Position numbers and translations under genes: made by a program. A DNA stretch of 64,000 bases, taken from positions 1 to 64,000 of the forward strand of contig NZ_JAFMPY010000014.1 of the NCBI RefSeq assembly GCF_017353515.1. Direction: 5' to 3'. Of the stretch, positions 16,880 through 25,249 are shown in pieces (the first letter of the stretch is position 1; every line of letters begins with the position of its first letter). The DNA comes from Jiella sonneratiae (GTDB lineage: Bacteria; Pseudomonadota; Alphaproteobacteria; Rhizobiales; Rhizobiaceae). The notes beneath the pieces are model-generated. The model did not search any database and was not told where the DNA came from. It saw only the letters and a program-made list of their open reading frames with translations.

Positions 16880-17842
16880 TCACGCCTCGCCTTCCGCACG
16901 CCGCTTGTGGGCGGCGAGCGCCATCAGCCGCCGGTCGCGCCAGGCGGTGCGCTGTCTCAGCCCGTCGCGCGGCAGGCTCTCGCGCCGCTCCGCCTCGACG
17001 CGGGCGATCAGCGCCTCGCTCCATGGCTGCGGATCGGTGCGCTCCCTGGCGATGGCGAGATAGAGGCCGCCCAGGCGCTCGGCATAGTCGCGGACGCCGC
17101 CGGGGGCGTTGAGGTCGATGGTCTCGAACGGCCCCATGAACGACCAGCGCAGGCCGAGGCCCTTCGAGACCGTCGCATCGATGTCCTCCAGCGAGCAGTA
17201 GCCCTCCTCGTAGAGCGCCCAGGCCTCGCGCAGCAGCGCACCCTGCAGCCGGTTGAGCACGAAGCCCTCGATCTCGCGGGCGACGCGGATCGGATGCTGC
17301 CCGACGCGGGACATCAGCCCGTGCACCGCCTCCAGCGCCCCCGGTTCCGTCCATTCGGCCGGCACCAGTTCGACGACGGGCGCAAGATAGGGCGGATTGA
17401 CCGGATGCGCGATCAGGCATCGCGGCGCGATCGAAAGCCCGGCCGTGAAGGCCGAGGACGGGATTCCCGACGACGACGAGCCGACGATCGCATCGGCGCC
17501 GAGACAGCTCTCCAGCCGCTCGTAGAGCTCCCGCTTGACGTCCGTCCGCTCGAAGACCGACTCCTGGACGTAGTCGACCCCGGCCACCGCCTGCCCGAGA
17601 TCGGCGACGGTGGTGACGCGCGCTGCCACCGCCTCCGGCCGCTCCTCGATCAGCCCGGCTTCCAGGAGATCGGTCAGCGAGGCCAGAAGCCGTTCCGGCA
17701 CCTCGGCGAGCCGGCCGGCGTCGCCGTCGTGGACCCGCACCGGAAGTCCCGCCCGCGCGAAGACGATCGCCCAGCCGAGGCCGACAAGGCCGGCGCCGAC
17801 CACCGCGATGCCGGCGGAGCCGAACTCCTTCCCGCCGCTCAC
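16880..17842 (-). CDS. 3-hydroxyacyl-CoA dehydrogenase family protein, L-gulonate 3-dehydrogenase-like
   Basis: Product of 320 aa. The NAD-binding motif GAGLVG is at residues 16-21; HPVNPPYLAPVVELVP matches the signature of lambda-crystallin / L-gulonate 3-dehydrogenase rather than that of fatty-acid enzymes. It should oxidise a 3-hydroxy acid to a 3-oxo acid with NAD. The start is GTG 17842, overlapping the upstream hydrolase stop by 4 bp (GTGA), so the two are co-translated. It is the last gene of the 26787-16880 series. The natural substrate is unknown; L-carnitine dehydrogenases are also relatives. Confidence 0.82.
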   Translation of the reverse strand: MSGGKEFGSAGIAVVGAGLVGLGWAIVFARAGLPVRVHDGDAGRLAEVPERLLASLTDLLEAGLIEERPEAVAARVTTVADLGQAVAGVDYVQESVFERTDVKRELYERLESCLGADAIVGSSSSGIPSSAFTAGLSIAPRCLIAHPVNPPYLAPVVELVPAEWTEPGALEAVHGLMSRVGQHPIRVAREIEGFVLNRLQGALLREAWALYEEGYCSLEDIDATVSKGLGLRWSFMGPFETIDLNAPGGVRDYAERLGGLYLAIARERTDPQPWSEALIARVEAERRESLPRDGLRQRTAWRDRRLMALAAHKRRAEGEA

Positions 17843-18726
17843 GCGACCACCGAGGCGCTGCCGTCGGCGAGGCAGATCTCGCTGATCCGGAGCTTCTCTC
17901 CGGTGATGCGCGAGGGGAAGCGATCGGCGAGCCCCTCCTCGTGGATCGGAATGACCCGGCGGTCGTCGTAGCCGACCTGCTTCATCATCTCCTCGGTCGC
18001 CAGAAGCAGATTCATCTGGCTGCCGAGCGCGAGACCCACCGGCGTATACATGGTGTCGACGCCGACGACGGAGCCGTCGTTCTTCAGATTGGTGAACTGG
18101 TAGACGAGGTCGCCGGCGAGCACCCAGACGTCTTCGGACGTCGCCTTGCCGTCGTTGCGCACCGTCACCCACATCGAGCCGAAGGTGTGGCTGTCCTTGG
18201 CGAGATGGAGATCGATCCCCGGCAACACGTCTTCCAGCGAGCCGTCGACGGTGCGCAGCCGCCCTTCGGCGGCAAGCCCCACCCCGCGCAGGATGTCGCT
18301 CGGATCGACGGCGATCATCATCCAGCGCAGTCGGTCGGGCAGCGACATCGCCCAGACCCATTTCTCGATCTCCTCGCGCTGGATGTAGAAGGTCGCGTTG
18401 GGAAAGTCCTCGACGCTGCCGAAATGATCGAAATGGGCGTGGCTGATGAACACCGTGTCGACGTCTTCCGGCGTCAGCCCCATCTCGGCGAGCACGACCT
18501 TCGGCGAGCGCCAGTTCTCGACGCCGAACTTGTCGGCGAGATGCTTGCCGTAGTCCTTGTGATTGTAGCCGACGTCGACCAGCGCCACGTGGCCGCGGCC
18601 CTTGATGAGCACGTAGCAGTAGGGCAGCTTCACATAGCCCTGATTGTGGGCGCCGTAGAGCACGCCGCTCTTGTGGTATTTCGGCACGTAGCTGTATTCC
18701 AGAACGTGGATCGAATAGTCGGCCAT
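17839..18726 (-). CDS. MBL-fold metallo-hydrolase (N-acyl-homoserine-lactonase-like)
   Basis: Product of 295 aa, metallo-beta-lactamase fold. The metal motif HxHxDH is at residues 96-101 (HAHFDH), with further ligands expected at H around KDSHTFGSM and D in VLAGD. Family members open lactones or hydrolyse phospho- and thioesters. In this operon a sugar-lactone lactonase role would fit, feeding the acid to the 3-dehydrogenase encoded next; this is inference. The start at 18726 follows GGGAGGAGACACC. It lies 28 bp after an unknown gene and overlaps the next gene by 4 bp. Confidence 0.85.
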   Translation of the reverse strand: MADYSIHVLEYSYVPKYHKSGVLYGAHNQGYVKLPYCYVLIKGRGHVALVDVGYNHKDYGKHLADKFGVENWRSPKVVLAEMGLTPEDVDTVFISHAHFDHFGSVEDFPNATFYIQREEIEKWVWAMSLPDRLRWMMIAVDPSDILRGVGLAAEGRLRTVDGSLEDVLPGIDLHLAKDSHTFGSMWVTVRNDGKATSEDVWVLAGDLVYQFTNLKNDGSVVGVDTMYTPVGLALGSQMNLLLATEEMMKQVGYDDRRVIPIHEEGLADRFPSRITGEKLRISEICLADGSASVVA

Positions 18727-18754
18727 GGTGTCTCCTCCCACTTGGCGAATGTCG

Positions 18755-19312
18755 TTACCGGGCGGCCTTCAGCCGGACGGCGCTGCCGCAGCTGCAGCAG
18801 GCATGCGAGAAGTCGATCGGGGTGATGCCGGCATCGGGCTCGGCGGCGGCGATCAGCAGCCCCTGGGCGGCGTGAAGCTGGCGCAGGACGCCGCGCTTGC
18901 CGTCTTCGTCCGGCGCGGCGCCGCGGCTCGCGGCGAGGCGGTCCATCGCCTGCGCCGCAGCGGCGAGATGGCCGGCCATCAACGACAGCGCCGCGTGATG
19001 GCGCGTCGCCGCCGCCGGCACGGCCAGCGCCCGGAGATCGTCGCGGCCGGCGGCCAGCTGGTCGCAGGCGACGCCGAACATCGGATGATCGAGCTGCAGC
19101 GCCCGGCCGCCCCCGGTCAGCCGCAGGAGAAACAGCCCGGAAAGCTGCGCCATCACCCGGGCGAGCGTCTCGTAGACCGGGCGCACGCCGCTGCGGTATC
19201 GCTGCATCGCCTCGTCGCCCGGCTCGACATGCGCGAGCCGCGCATCGGCTTCGGGCGGCGGCGGCAGATCCCAGACGTCGCAGTGGCTGGCATGGAATGG
19301 CGTGCGGCTCAT
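18755..19312 (-). CDS. Conserved-looking protein of unknown function in a sugar operon
   Basis: Product of 185 aa that I do not recognise. It looks mostly alpha-helical, with an alanine- and leucine-rich middle, many histidines, and a C-terminal CCSCGSA cluster that could bind a metal. There is no signal peptide or membrane segment. Its start overlaps the LacI-family stop by 4 bp (ATGA) and it lies 28 bp before the MBL hydrolase gene, so it is co-expressed with both. Coding is supported by these overlaps and by the absence of an alternative gene. Confidence 0.7.
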   Translation of the reverse strand: MSRTPFHASHCDVWDLPPPPEADARLAHVEPGDEAMQRYRSGVRPVYETLARVMAQLSGLFLLRLTGGGRALQLDHPMFGVACDQLAAGRDDLRALAVPAAATRHHAALSLMAGHLAAAAQAMDRLAASRGAAPDEDGKRGVLRQLHAAQGLLIAAAEPDAGITPIDFSHACCSCGSAVRLKAAR

Positions 19313-20346
19313 GGGCGAAGCGTCTCCGGCAGGCGCGCCGACCCGCGGATCATCAGCCGCCCCGGCAGGAAATGCTGTTCGGGCCTGCCGGGCTCGCGCT
19401 TCTGCAGGCGGGTGATCTCGGCAATGGTGCGATCGATCATCGCGTTCATCGGCTGGCGGACGGTCGTCAGGTCGTGCGAGGGCCACGCCGCCATGGCGAT
19501 GTCGTCGAAGCCGACGATCGAGACGTCCTCGGGAATGCGCAGGCCGAGCTCGCAGCGGGCGGCGTCCATTGCGCCGATCGCGACGATGTCGTTGCCGCAG
19601 AACACGGCGTCGGTCGAGGGAGCGCGCGCGAACAGCGCCTTCATCCCGTCGTAGCCGGCCTCGTAGGTGAAGTCGCCGCCGGAGGCGGCGTCCGGCGTCG
19701 GCAGGCCCGCCGCCTCGCAGCCGCCGAGGAATCCGCGCATCCGGTCGACGTTGGTGCTCGCGGTGGCGAGGCCCTGGATATAGGCCGGGCGCCGGTGGCC
19801 CGCCGCGGCGAGCCGCGCCGCGACGAGGGCCCCGCCGGCCTCGTTGTCGCAGCACACGACGCTCGCCCGCGCCCCCGTCACGTAGCGATTGAACAGGATG
19901 ATCGGCGTCTCGCTTTCCTGGAAGTGCTTCAGGAAGTCGGGGGTCATCGTCGCGGCGAGGACCACCACCATGTCCGGGGCGATCTGGCGCAGCGCCGGCA
20001 GCGAGTGCTCGACGGAATCCTCCCACGAAATGAGCATCGTGTGGAGGTTCATCTCCTGCAGGCGGCGGGTCAGCTTGACCGTCACCTCCGGGTAGAAGGG
20101 ATTGGTGATGTTGTTGGCGAGCAGCGCGACGATGCCGCTCTTCCTGGTGATCAGCCCGCGGGCGAAGAGATTGGGCGCATATCCCATCTCCTTGGCCTTT
20201 TCGAGCACCCGCTCGCGGGTTTCCCGGGCGATCGTCGGATCGTCGCTCAGGGCCCGCGACACGGTGGCGACGGAGACCTTGGCCTCGCGCGCCACGTCCC
20301 TGACGGTGATCCGGCCGCGACCGGCGCGGCCGCCCGCCGGCGCCAT
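19309..20346 (-). CDS. LacI-family transcriptional regulator
   Basis: Product of 345 aa. The helix-turn-helix is ITVRDVAREAKVSVATVSRALS, followed by a sugar-binding effector domain ending with VSIVGFDDIAMAAWPSHDLTTV. It is encoded within the operon it probably controls, 46 bp after the HisD-like gene. The palindrome TGGAAACGTTTCCA, found before both the transporter ATPase gene (26863-26876) and the binding-protein gene (23163-23176), is the likely target. The start at 20346 was chosen because homology begins just after it; a longer reading to 20430 would overlap hisD-like coding sequence. Confidence 0.88.
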   Translation of the reverse strand: MAPAGGRAGRGRITVRDVAREAKVSVATVSRALSDDPTIARETRERVLEKAKEMGYAPNLFARGLITRKSGIVALLANNITNPFYPEVTVKLTRRLQEMNLHTMLISWEDSVEHSLPALRQIAPDMVVVLAATMTPDFLKHFQESETPIILFNRYVTGARASVVCCDNEAGGALVAARLAAAGHRRPAYIQGLATASTNVDRMRGFLGGCEAAGLPTPDAASGGDFTYEAGYDGMKALFARAPSTDAVFCGNDIVAIGAMDAARCELGLRIPEDVSIVGFDDIAMAAWPSHDLTTVRQPMNAMIDRTIAEITRLQKREPGRPEQHFLPGRLMIRGSARLPETLRP

Positions 20347-20392
20347 CACCCCGTCTTTTCCGGCATCGTCCACCGCTCGCCTCACCGCGCCG

Positions 20393-21721
20393 TCACTCTG
20401 CGGCGTCCATCGCCGGCGCGCCCTCGCCATAGGGCACGTTGATCCGGCCGTAGCGCCTCACCCGGATGTTGCACTGTTCGGCGTGGCCGACGAAACCCTC
20501 GAGGATGCAGAGCCGCGAGCCGTACTGGCCGATCAGGCTCGCCGCCTCGTCGGTCAGGACCTTCTGATAGCTGTGGGTCTTGAGGAACTTGCCGACCCAC
20601 AGCCCGCCGGTGTAGCGGCCGGCCTTCTTGGTCGGCAGCGTGTGGTTCGTGCCGATCACCTTGTCGCCGTTCGCGACGTTGGTGCGCGGCCCGAGGAAGA
20701 GCGCGCCGTAGGAATGCATGTTCTCGAGAAACCAGTCGTCGCGATCGGTCATCACCTGGACGTGCTCCGAGGCGATGTCGTTGGCCGCGGCGAGCATCTC
20801 CTCGTAACTGTCGCAGAGGATCACCTCGCCATAGTCCTGCCAGCTCCTGCCCGCCGTCTCGGCGGTGGGCAGGATCTCGAGGATCCGGCCGATCTCCTCC
20901 ATCGTCGCTTCGGCGAGCCTGCGCGAATTGGTGATCAGCACCGCCGGCGAATTGTAGCCGTGCTCGGCCTGGCCGAGGAGGTCCGTCGCGCAGAGCTCGG
21001 CGTCCACCGTCTCGTCGGCGATCACCATCGTCTCGGTCGGGCCGGCGAAGAGGTCGATGCCGACCCGGCCGTAGAGCTGGCGCTTGGCCTCGGCGACGAA
21101 GGCGTTTCCGGGGCCGACCAGCATGTGCACCGGCTCGATCGTCTCGGTCCCCAGCGCCATGGCGCCGATCGCCTGGATACCGCCAAGTACGTAGATCTCG
21201 TGGGCGCCGCCGAAATGCATGGCGGCGATGACGCCGGGGTTGGGGCGGCCCTTGAAGGGCGGCGTCGCGGCGACGATGCGCGGCACGCCGGCCACCGCGG
21301 CGGTGACGACCGACATGTGGGCGCTCGCCACCATCGGGAACTTGCCGCCCGGGACGTAGCAGCCGACCGACTGCACCGGAATGTTGCGATGCCCGAGGAT
21401 CACCCCCGGCAGGGTCTCGACCTCGAGGTCGAGCATGGTCTCGCGCTGGGCCCTGGCGAAGTTGCGGACCTGCTCCTGCGCGAACTTGATGTCGGCGATC
21501 TCGCGCGGCGTCAGTTCGCCGATCAGCGCCTCGATCTCCTCGGGCGACAGGCGGAAGGCGGCGGGGCTGTAGCCGTCGAATTTCTCCGAAAGCGCGCGGA
21601 TGGCCGCGTCGCCCCGCGCCTCGATGTCCTTCAGCGTTTGCTCGACGATCTGCCGGACCTTGGAATCTTCTTCGTTGCGCTCGGACTCGGACTTGCCGCG
21701 CTTGAGATGTTCGATCGCCAT
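20393..21721 (-). CDS. Histidinol-dehydrogenase-like NAD-dependent alcohol dehydrogenase (catabolic type)
   Basis: Product of 442 aa of the HisD family. Zinc ligands fit Q251, H254 (QAEHG), D353 and H413; the general base pair E319-H320 (ASEHVQV) and H360 (GTNH) are also kept, so four-electron oxidation of an alcohol to an acid is chemically possible. No other histidine gene is nearby; the gene sits among sugar transport and dehydrogenase genes. That points to a paralogue such as sulfopropanediol 3-dehydrogenase (HpsN), with which it shares the block QAEHGYNSP as I recall it. The real substrate is unknown. The start at 21721 follows AAAGGATATTGAAA. Confidence 0.85.
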   Translation of the reverse strand: MAIEHLKRGKSESERNEEDSKVRQIVEQTLKDIEARGDAAIRALSEKFDGYSPAAFRLSPEEIEALIGELTPREIADIKFAQEQVRNFARAQRETMLDLEVETLPGVILGHRNIPVQSVGCYVPGGKFPMVASAHMSVVTAAVAGVPRIVAATPPFKGRPNPGVIAAMHFGGAHEIYVLGGIQAIGAMALGTETIEPVHMLVGPGNAFVAEAKRQLYGRVGIDLFAGPTETMVIADETVDAELCATDLLGQAEHGYNSPAVLITNSRRLAEATMEEIGRILEILPTAETAGRSWQDYGEVILCDSYEEMLAAANDIASEHVQVMTDRDDWFLENMHSYGALFLGPRTNVANGDKVIGTNHTLPTKKAGRYTGGLWVGKFLKTHSYQKVLTDEAASLIGQYGSRLCILEGFVGHAEQCNIRVRRYGRINVPYGEGAPAMDAAE

Positions 21722-21790
21722 TTTCAATATCCTTTGTCATCGGCCGGGATCGCTTCGACCCACGCGCCGCAGATCAGCCAAACCAATGGC

Positions 21791-21821
21791 AGGACGCCGC
21801 CGCTTCAAGGGGCGGCGTCCT
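21791..21821 (-). terminator. Hairpin after the CUT2 binding-protein gene
   Basis: AGGACGCCGCC and GGCGGCGTCCT form a perfect 11-bp stem with a 9-nt loop, starting 15 bp past the binding-protein stop and before the HisD-like gene. No T tract. It probably sets a higher level of binding-protein message. Confidence 0.6.
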
Positions 21822-21835
21822 CTCTGCGACGGCGA

Positions 21836-23089
21836 TCAGGGCTTCACCGTCGGCTCGACCTTGGTGAGGGAGTAGATGTCTTCCGGCGCCTCGCACTGGC
21901 GGCAGTTGATACCGGGCGCATCCGGCGCCTTCTCCACCGCGTCGGCCGGCAGCGGCTGGATCGTCGCGTCCGCCGTCGGCTTGCCGTCGAGGGCCGAGGC
22001 CAGCGACAGTTCCGGCAGCAGTTCAGGGTTGAACACCTCCGTCACGAAGGAGCTCGGCACCTTGCCCTCGGGAAAGGTGTTGCAGCCGTCCTCGAAGGTG
22101 TCGCCCTTGCAGAGCTGGACCTTGTCGGCGGGCACCCAGGGCAGCGGATATTGGATGTTGCGCTCGCCCTCGGCCAGCGGCTCGCGCTTGCCTTCGAGGA
22201 TCTCCATCATCAGCTTGAACGCAAAGCCCGACTGGGCCGGCGGCGAACCGGCGGAAACGCCGGCCAGCCCCTTCGCCTGGTAGTCGGGATTGGCGAGGGC
22301 GAGACGGAAGCCGTTGGAATTTTCGCCCGTCACCGGCACCAGGCGGTCCGGATTGGCCTGCATCAGCGCCTGGATCGCGCCGAACTCGCCGGCCTGGGCC
22401 CAGATGCCGTCGACGTCGGGATGCGCGGCGAGCGCCTTGGCGGTCTCCTGCTGGGTCGTGCGGTCGTCCCAGTAGCTGTAGTACTCCGCGGCGATCTCGA
22501 TGCCGGGATACTGCTTGAACACATGCATCGCACCGCTGGTGTGACGCTCGTCGACGGAGTTGCCGGGCACGCCGCGCGACAGGAAGATCTTGCCCTTGCC
22601 GCCGAGCGCGTTGACCAGCGCCTGCGCCGAGTTCTCGCCGAAGCCCGACGTGATGTAGCTGATGTTGTAGGCGCAGGGCTCCGTCACCGTGGCGTCGTAC
22701 ATGAAGAACAGCGTGCCCTGCTGGCAGCCGCGATGGACGGTCCGGTTGAGGGCGGTCGACGAGATTGGGAAGCTGACGATCCCGTCCGCGCCGTTGGCGA
22801 TCATGCTCTCGTAGTCGGAGATCTGTGCCTGCGGGTCGGTGCCGGAGATGACTTCCGTCAGTTCCACCGTCTTGTCGAAGGGCGGCGTCTTGGCCAGCGC
22901 CTTGACGATGTTGGCGGCCTCGCTCTGCCAGGAATTGCCGGAATAGCTGAGCGACAGATAGATCCGCCACTTGCCGTCCTTGGTCTTGGCCTCCGCCGGC
23001 TGCATGCCGCCGGCAAGGAGGGCCGTGCCGAGAAGCGCCGCGAGCGACACACCCCATTTTCTCCTCCATGCGGTCCTTCTCAGTCCCAT
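21836..23089 (-). CDS. CUT2-type ABC transporter, periplasmic substrate-binding protein
   Basis: Product of 417 aa, type I periplasmic binding fold, longer than ribose-binding proteins. A signal peptide covers about residues 1-34 (LAALLGTALLAGGMQPAEA). The C-terminal part carries extra cysteines, including CRQC near residue 400, and LCKGDTFEDGC, which may form disulfides. It serves the permeases and ATPase encoded upstream. It has its own operator at 23163-23176. Start ATG 23089 follows GGGAGGAAGACG. The ligand is unknown; related proteins are annotated as sugar or TorT-like binding proteins. Confidence 0.85.
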   Translation of the reverse strand: MGLRRTAWRRKWGVSLAALLGTALLAGGMQPAEAKTKDGKWRIYLSLSYSGNSWQSEAANIVKALAKTPPFDKTVELTEVISGTDPQAQISDYESMIANGADGIVSFPISSTALNRTVHRGCQQGTLFFMYDATVTEPCAYNISYITSGFGENSAQALVNALGGKGKIFLSRGVPGNSVDERHTSGAMHVFKQYPGIEIAAEYYSYWDDRTTQQETAKALAAHPDVDGIWAQAGEFGAIQALMQANPDRLVPVTGENSNGFRLALANPDYQAKGLAGVSAGSPPAQSGFAFKLMMEILEGKREPLAEGERNIQYPLPWVPADKVQLCKGDTFEDGCNTFPEGKVPSSFVTEVFNPELLPELSLASALDGKPTADATIQPLPADAVEKAPDAPGINCRQCEAPEDIYSLTKVEPTVKP

Positions 23090-23162
23090 CGTCTTCCTCC
23101 CTTTTTCTGGTCGAGAACGGTGCCCTTCTCTCCATTGGCGGGATTCGCACCGAAACCCCGCC

Positions 23163-23176
23163 TGGAAACGTTTCCA
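23163..23176. promoter_or_regulatory. LacI-family operator TGGAAACGTTTCCA before the binding-protein gene
   Basis: A perfect 14-bp palindrome identical to the one at 26863-26876. It lies 74 bp before the binding-protein start and shows that this gene has its own regulated promoter although it lies downstream of the permease genes. Confidence 0.75.
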
Positions 23177-23216
23177 AAATTGGGCGCGGGAGACGCGTCC
23201 GACATGCCTCCCGCCC

Positions 23217-24251
23217 TCAGCCCTTCTTCAGGCCGCGCAGCCCCGCCTGCAGCGCGTCGAACACCTGCTCGCGCAGCACGATCAGCGCGACGAGGATCAC
23301 CAGGCCTTCGAGGATCGTCTTCCAGCCCTGACCGATGCCGAGCGCGCTCAGGATGGTGGCGAGCGTCGTCAGGAGCAGCGCGCCGCCCACCGTGCCGAGG
23401 AAGCTGCCCCGGCCGCCGAGGATCGACGAGCCGCCGACCACCACGGCGGCGATGGAGGGCAGCAGATAGTCGTCCCCCATCCGCAGCGTCGCACCGTTGG
23501 CATAGGCGGCAAGCAGGATGCCGGTCAGCCCGGCGCAGGCGGCCGAGACGGCATAGGCCGAGATCGTCAGGGTGCGCGCCGAGAGGCCGGCGACATAGGC
23601 GGCCTCGGGATTGTTGCCGACCGCGTTCAGCTTCCGCCCGAAGGCCGAATAGCCCTGCAGCACCGTCCCGACGGCGACGAAGGCGAGGAGCAGCCAGATC
23701 GGCGCCGGTATGGCGAGGAGGCGCGCCTGCATGAGGTCGCGCAGGAGCGGCGAGGGAAAGCCGCGCGGCGTGCCCTGGGTGAAGCCGAGGCAGAGGCTGT
23801 AGACGATGATGCCGACGGCCATCGTCATGATGAAGGGCGGGATGGCGAAGAAAGTGACGCCGATGCCGCTGACGACGCCGATCAGCGCGCAGGCGAGCAG
23901 GATCGCCGGCAGGATGTAGAACAGGCCGTCGTTCGATCCGGCCATCAGCGCCGTCGAGAGGACGCCGCCGAGGGTGATCAGCGAGGCGATCGAAAGGTCG
24001 AGCCCGCGCACCAGGATGACCAGCCCCTGGCCGAAAGCGCAGAAGACCAGGAAGGCGGCGAGATAGAAGATGGTCTCGACCTGCGACAGGCCGCCGAAGG
24101 CCGGGCTGACCGCCCGCGACAGCAGGATCATGGCGACGACGAGGCCGTAGATCGCGATCACCGCGACGGAGGTGCTGCTGAGGCGCTGTGCCCGCCGGGT
24201 GTCCTGCGGCGTCGTCGCCGGCCCGTCCATCGTTTCGCTGGACTGGGTCAT
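23217..24251 (-). CDS. CUT2 sugar ABC transporter permease (RbsC type)
   Basis: Product of 344 aa with eight to ten membrane segments. It contains the RbsC-type GRGSFLGTVGGALLL region and the FGQGLVILVRGLDLSIAS block typical of ribose-type permeases. It pairs with the permease encoded just upstream. The start at 24251 overlaps that gene by 4 bp (ATGA). It is the last of the ATPase-permease-permease unit that begins at 26787. Confidence 0.92.
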   Translation of the reverse strand: MTQSSETMDGPATTPQDTRRAQRLSSTSVAVIAIYGLVVAMILLSRAVSPAFGGLSQVETIFYLAAFLVFCAFGQGLVILVRGLDLSIASLITLGGVLSTALMAGSNDGLFYILPAILLACALIGVVSGIGVTFFAIPPFIMTMAVGIIVYSLCLGFTQGTPRGFPSPLLRDLMQARLLAIPAPIWLLLAFVAVGTVLQGYSAFGRKLNAVGNNPEAAYVAGLSARTLTISAYAVSAACAGLTGILLAAYANGATLRMGDDYLLPSIAAVVVGGSSILGGRGSFLGTVGGALLLTTLATILSALGIGQGWKTILEGLVILVALIVLREQVFDALQAGLRGLKKG

Positions 24252-25249
24252 GGCCGCTTCCCCGAGCGTATGGCGAGTTGCACACCGGCTGCGAACAGGA
24301 CGGCGAGGATCATGATCAGGCCCTGGATCACGCCGGTGTAGAAGGAGGAGACGCCGAGGGCGAACATGACCTTCTGCATGAGCATCAGCGTCGCCGCGCC
24401 GAACAGCGAGGCGGTGACGCTGCCGCGCCCGCCGCCGAAGGCGGTGCCCCCGAGCGCCACCGCGGCGAAGGTCAGGAGCAGGAAGGGCTCGCCGGCGTTG
24501 GGGCTGCCCGTCGAGGTCTGCGCCGCGAGCATGTAGGCCGCGAGGGCATAGTAGGCGCCGGCCCAGACGAAGGAGAAGAATTCCGTGCGCGCGACGTCGA
24601 TGCCCGACAGCGCCGCCGCCTTGCGGTCCTGGCCGACGGCGAGGAGGTTCCGCCCGGCGTCGGTGCGCCGGTAGACGCTCCACAGCGCGACGCCGGCCAG
24701 CGCGATCCAGAGCGCCAGCGGCACGCCGAGGACGGAGCCCGTCAGCTCGTAGGCCATGAAGTCGGAGACGTAGCCTCCCGGCGCCCCGAGGACGAGGAGC
24801 GCGGCACCCTGGCAGACGATCATCGTCGCCAGCGTCGCCGCGATGGCCTGGATCTTCAGCCCGGCGACGATCAGGCCGTTGACGGCGCCGACGCCCATCC
24901 CGATGAGAAGCGCGATCGCGAGGAGCCCGAGCGCACCCAGCGGCCCTTCGAGCGGGGTGACGGCGACGACCACGTTGACGAGCGAGATGACGCCCGCCAC
25001 CGACAGGTCGAACCCGCCCTGCAGGATCACGAAGGTGGCGCCGGCGGCCGCCAGCATCAGCGGCAGGGAATTGTTGAACAGCGACTCGATCGAATAGGCC
25101 GAGAGCGCCGAAGGCTGCACAGAGACGTAGATCGCGCCCATGATCAGATAGATCGTCGCGATCAGCAGGGCGCTTTCGGCAAGCGCGCGCAGGCTCGGGC
25201 CGCGCGCGGCGAAGCTCGAAGAGGAGATGCCGGTGTCGCTCATGCTCAC
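24248..25249 (-). CDS. CUT2 sugar ABC transporter permease (RbsC type)
   Basis: Product of 333 aa with multiple membrane segments, containing FVILQGGFDLSVAGVISL and the conserved FGGGRGSVTASLFGA region. It forms a likely heterodimer with the next permease. Two starts are possible: GTG 25249, overlapping the ATPase stop by 4 bp, or ATG 25243; I give the first because the overlap pattern is repeated in the operon. Confidence 0.92.
   Translation of the reverse strand: MSMSDTGISSSSFAARGPSLRALAESALLIATIYLIMGAIYVSVQPSALSAYSIESLFNNSLPLMLAAAGATFVILQGGFDLSVAGVISLVNVVVAVTPLEGPLGALGLLAIALLIGMGVGAVNGLIVAGLKIQAIAATLATMIVCQGAALLVLGAPGGYVSDFMAYELTGSVLGVPLALWIALAGVALWSVYRRTDAGRNLLAVGQDRKAAALSGIDVARTEFFSFVWAGAYYALAAYMLAAQTSTGSPNAGEPFLLLTFAAVALGGTAFGGGRGSVTASLFGAATLMLMQKVMFALGVSSFYTGVIQGLIMILAVLFAAGVQLAIRSGKRP

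Noticed and set aside
20393-21721. Assignment as the histidine biosynthesis gene hisD
   Set aside because: Family and catalytic residues fit, but no his genes are near, the neighbours are transport and sugar genes, and relatives with other substrates are known.
20102-23734. Plus-strand open frame of about 1210 codons
   Set aside because: It lies antisense to the HisD-like, regulator and binding-protein genes, has no recognisable domain and is rich in R, A, G and H, as expected for a shadow frame in GC-rich DNA.
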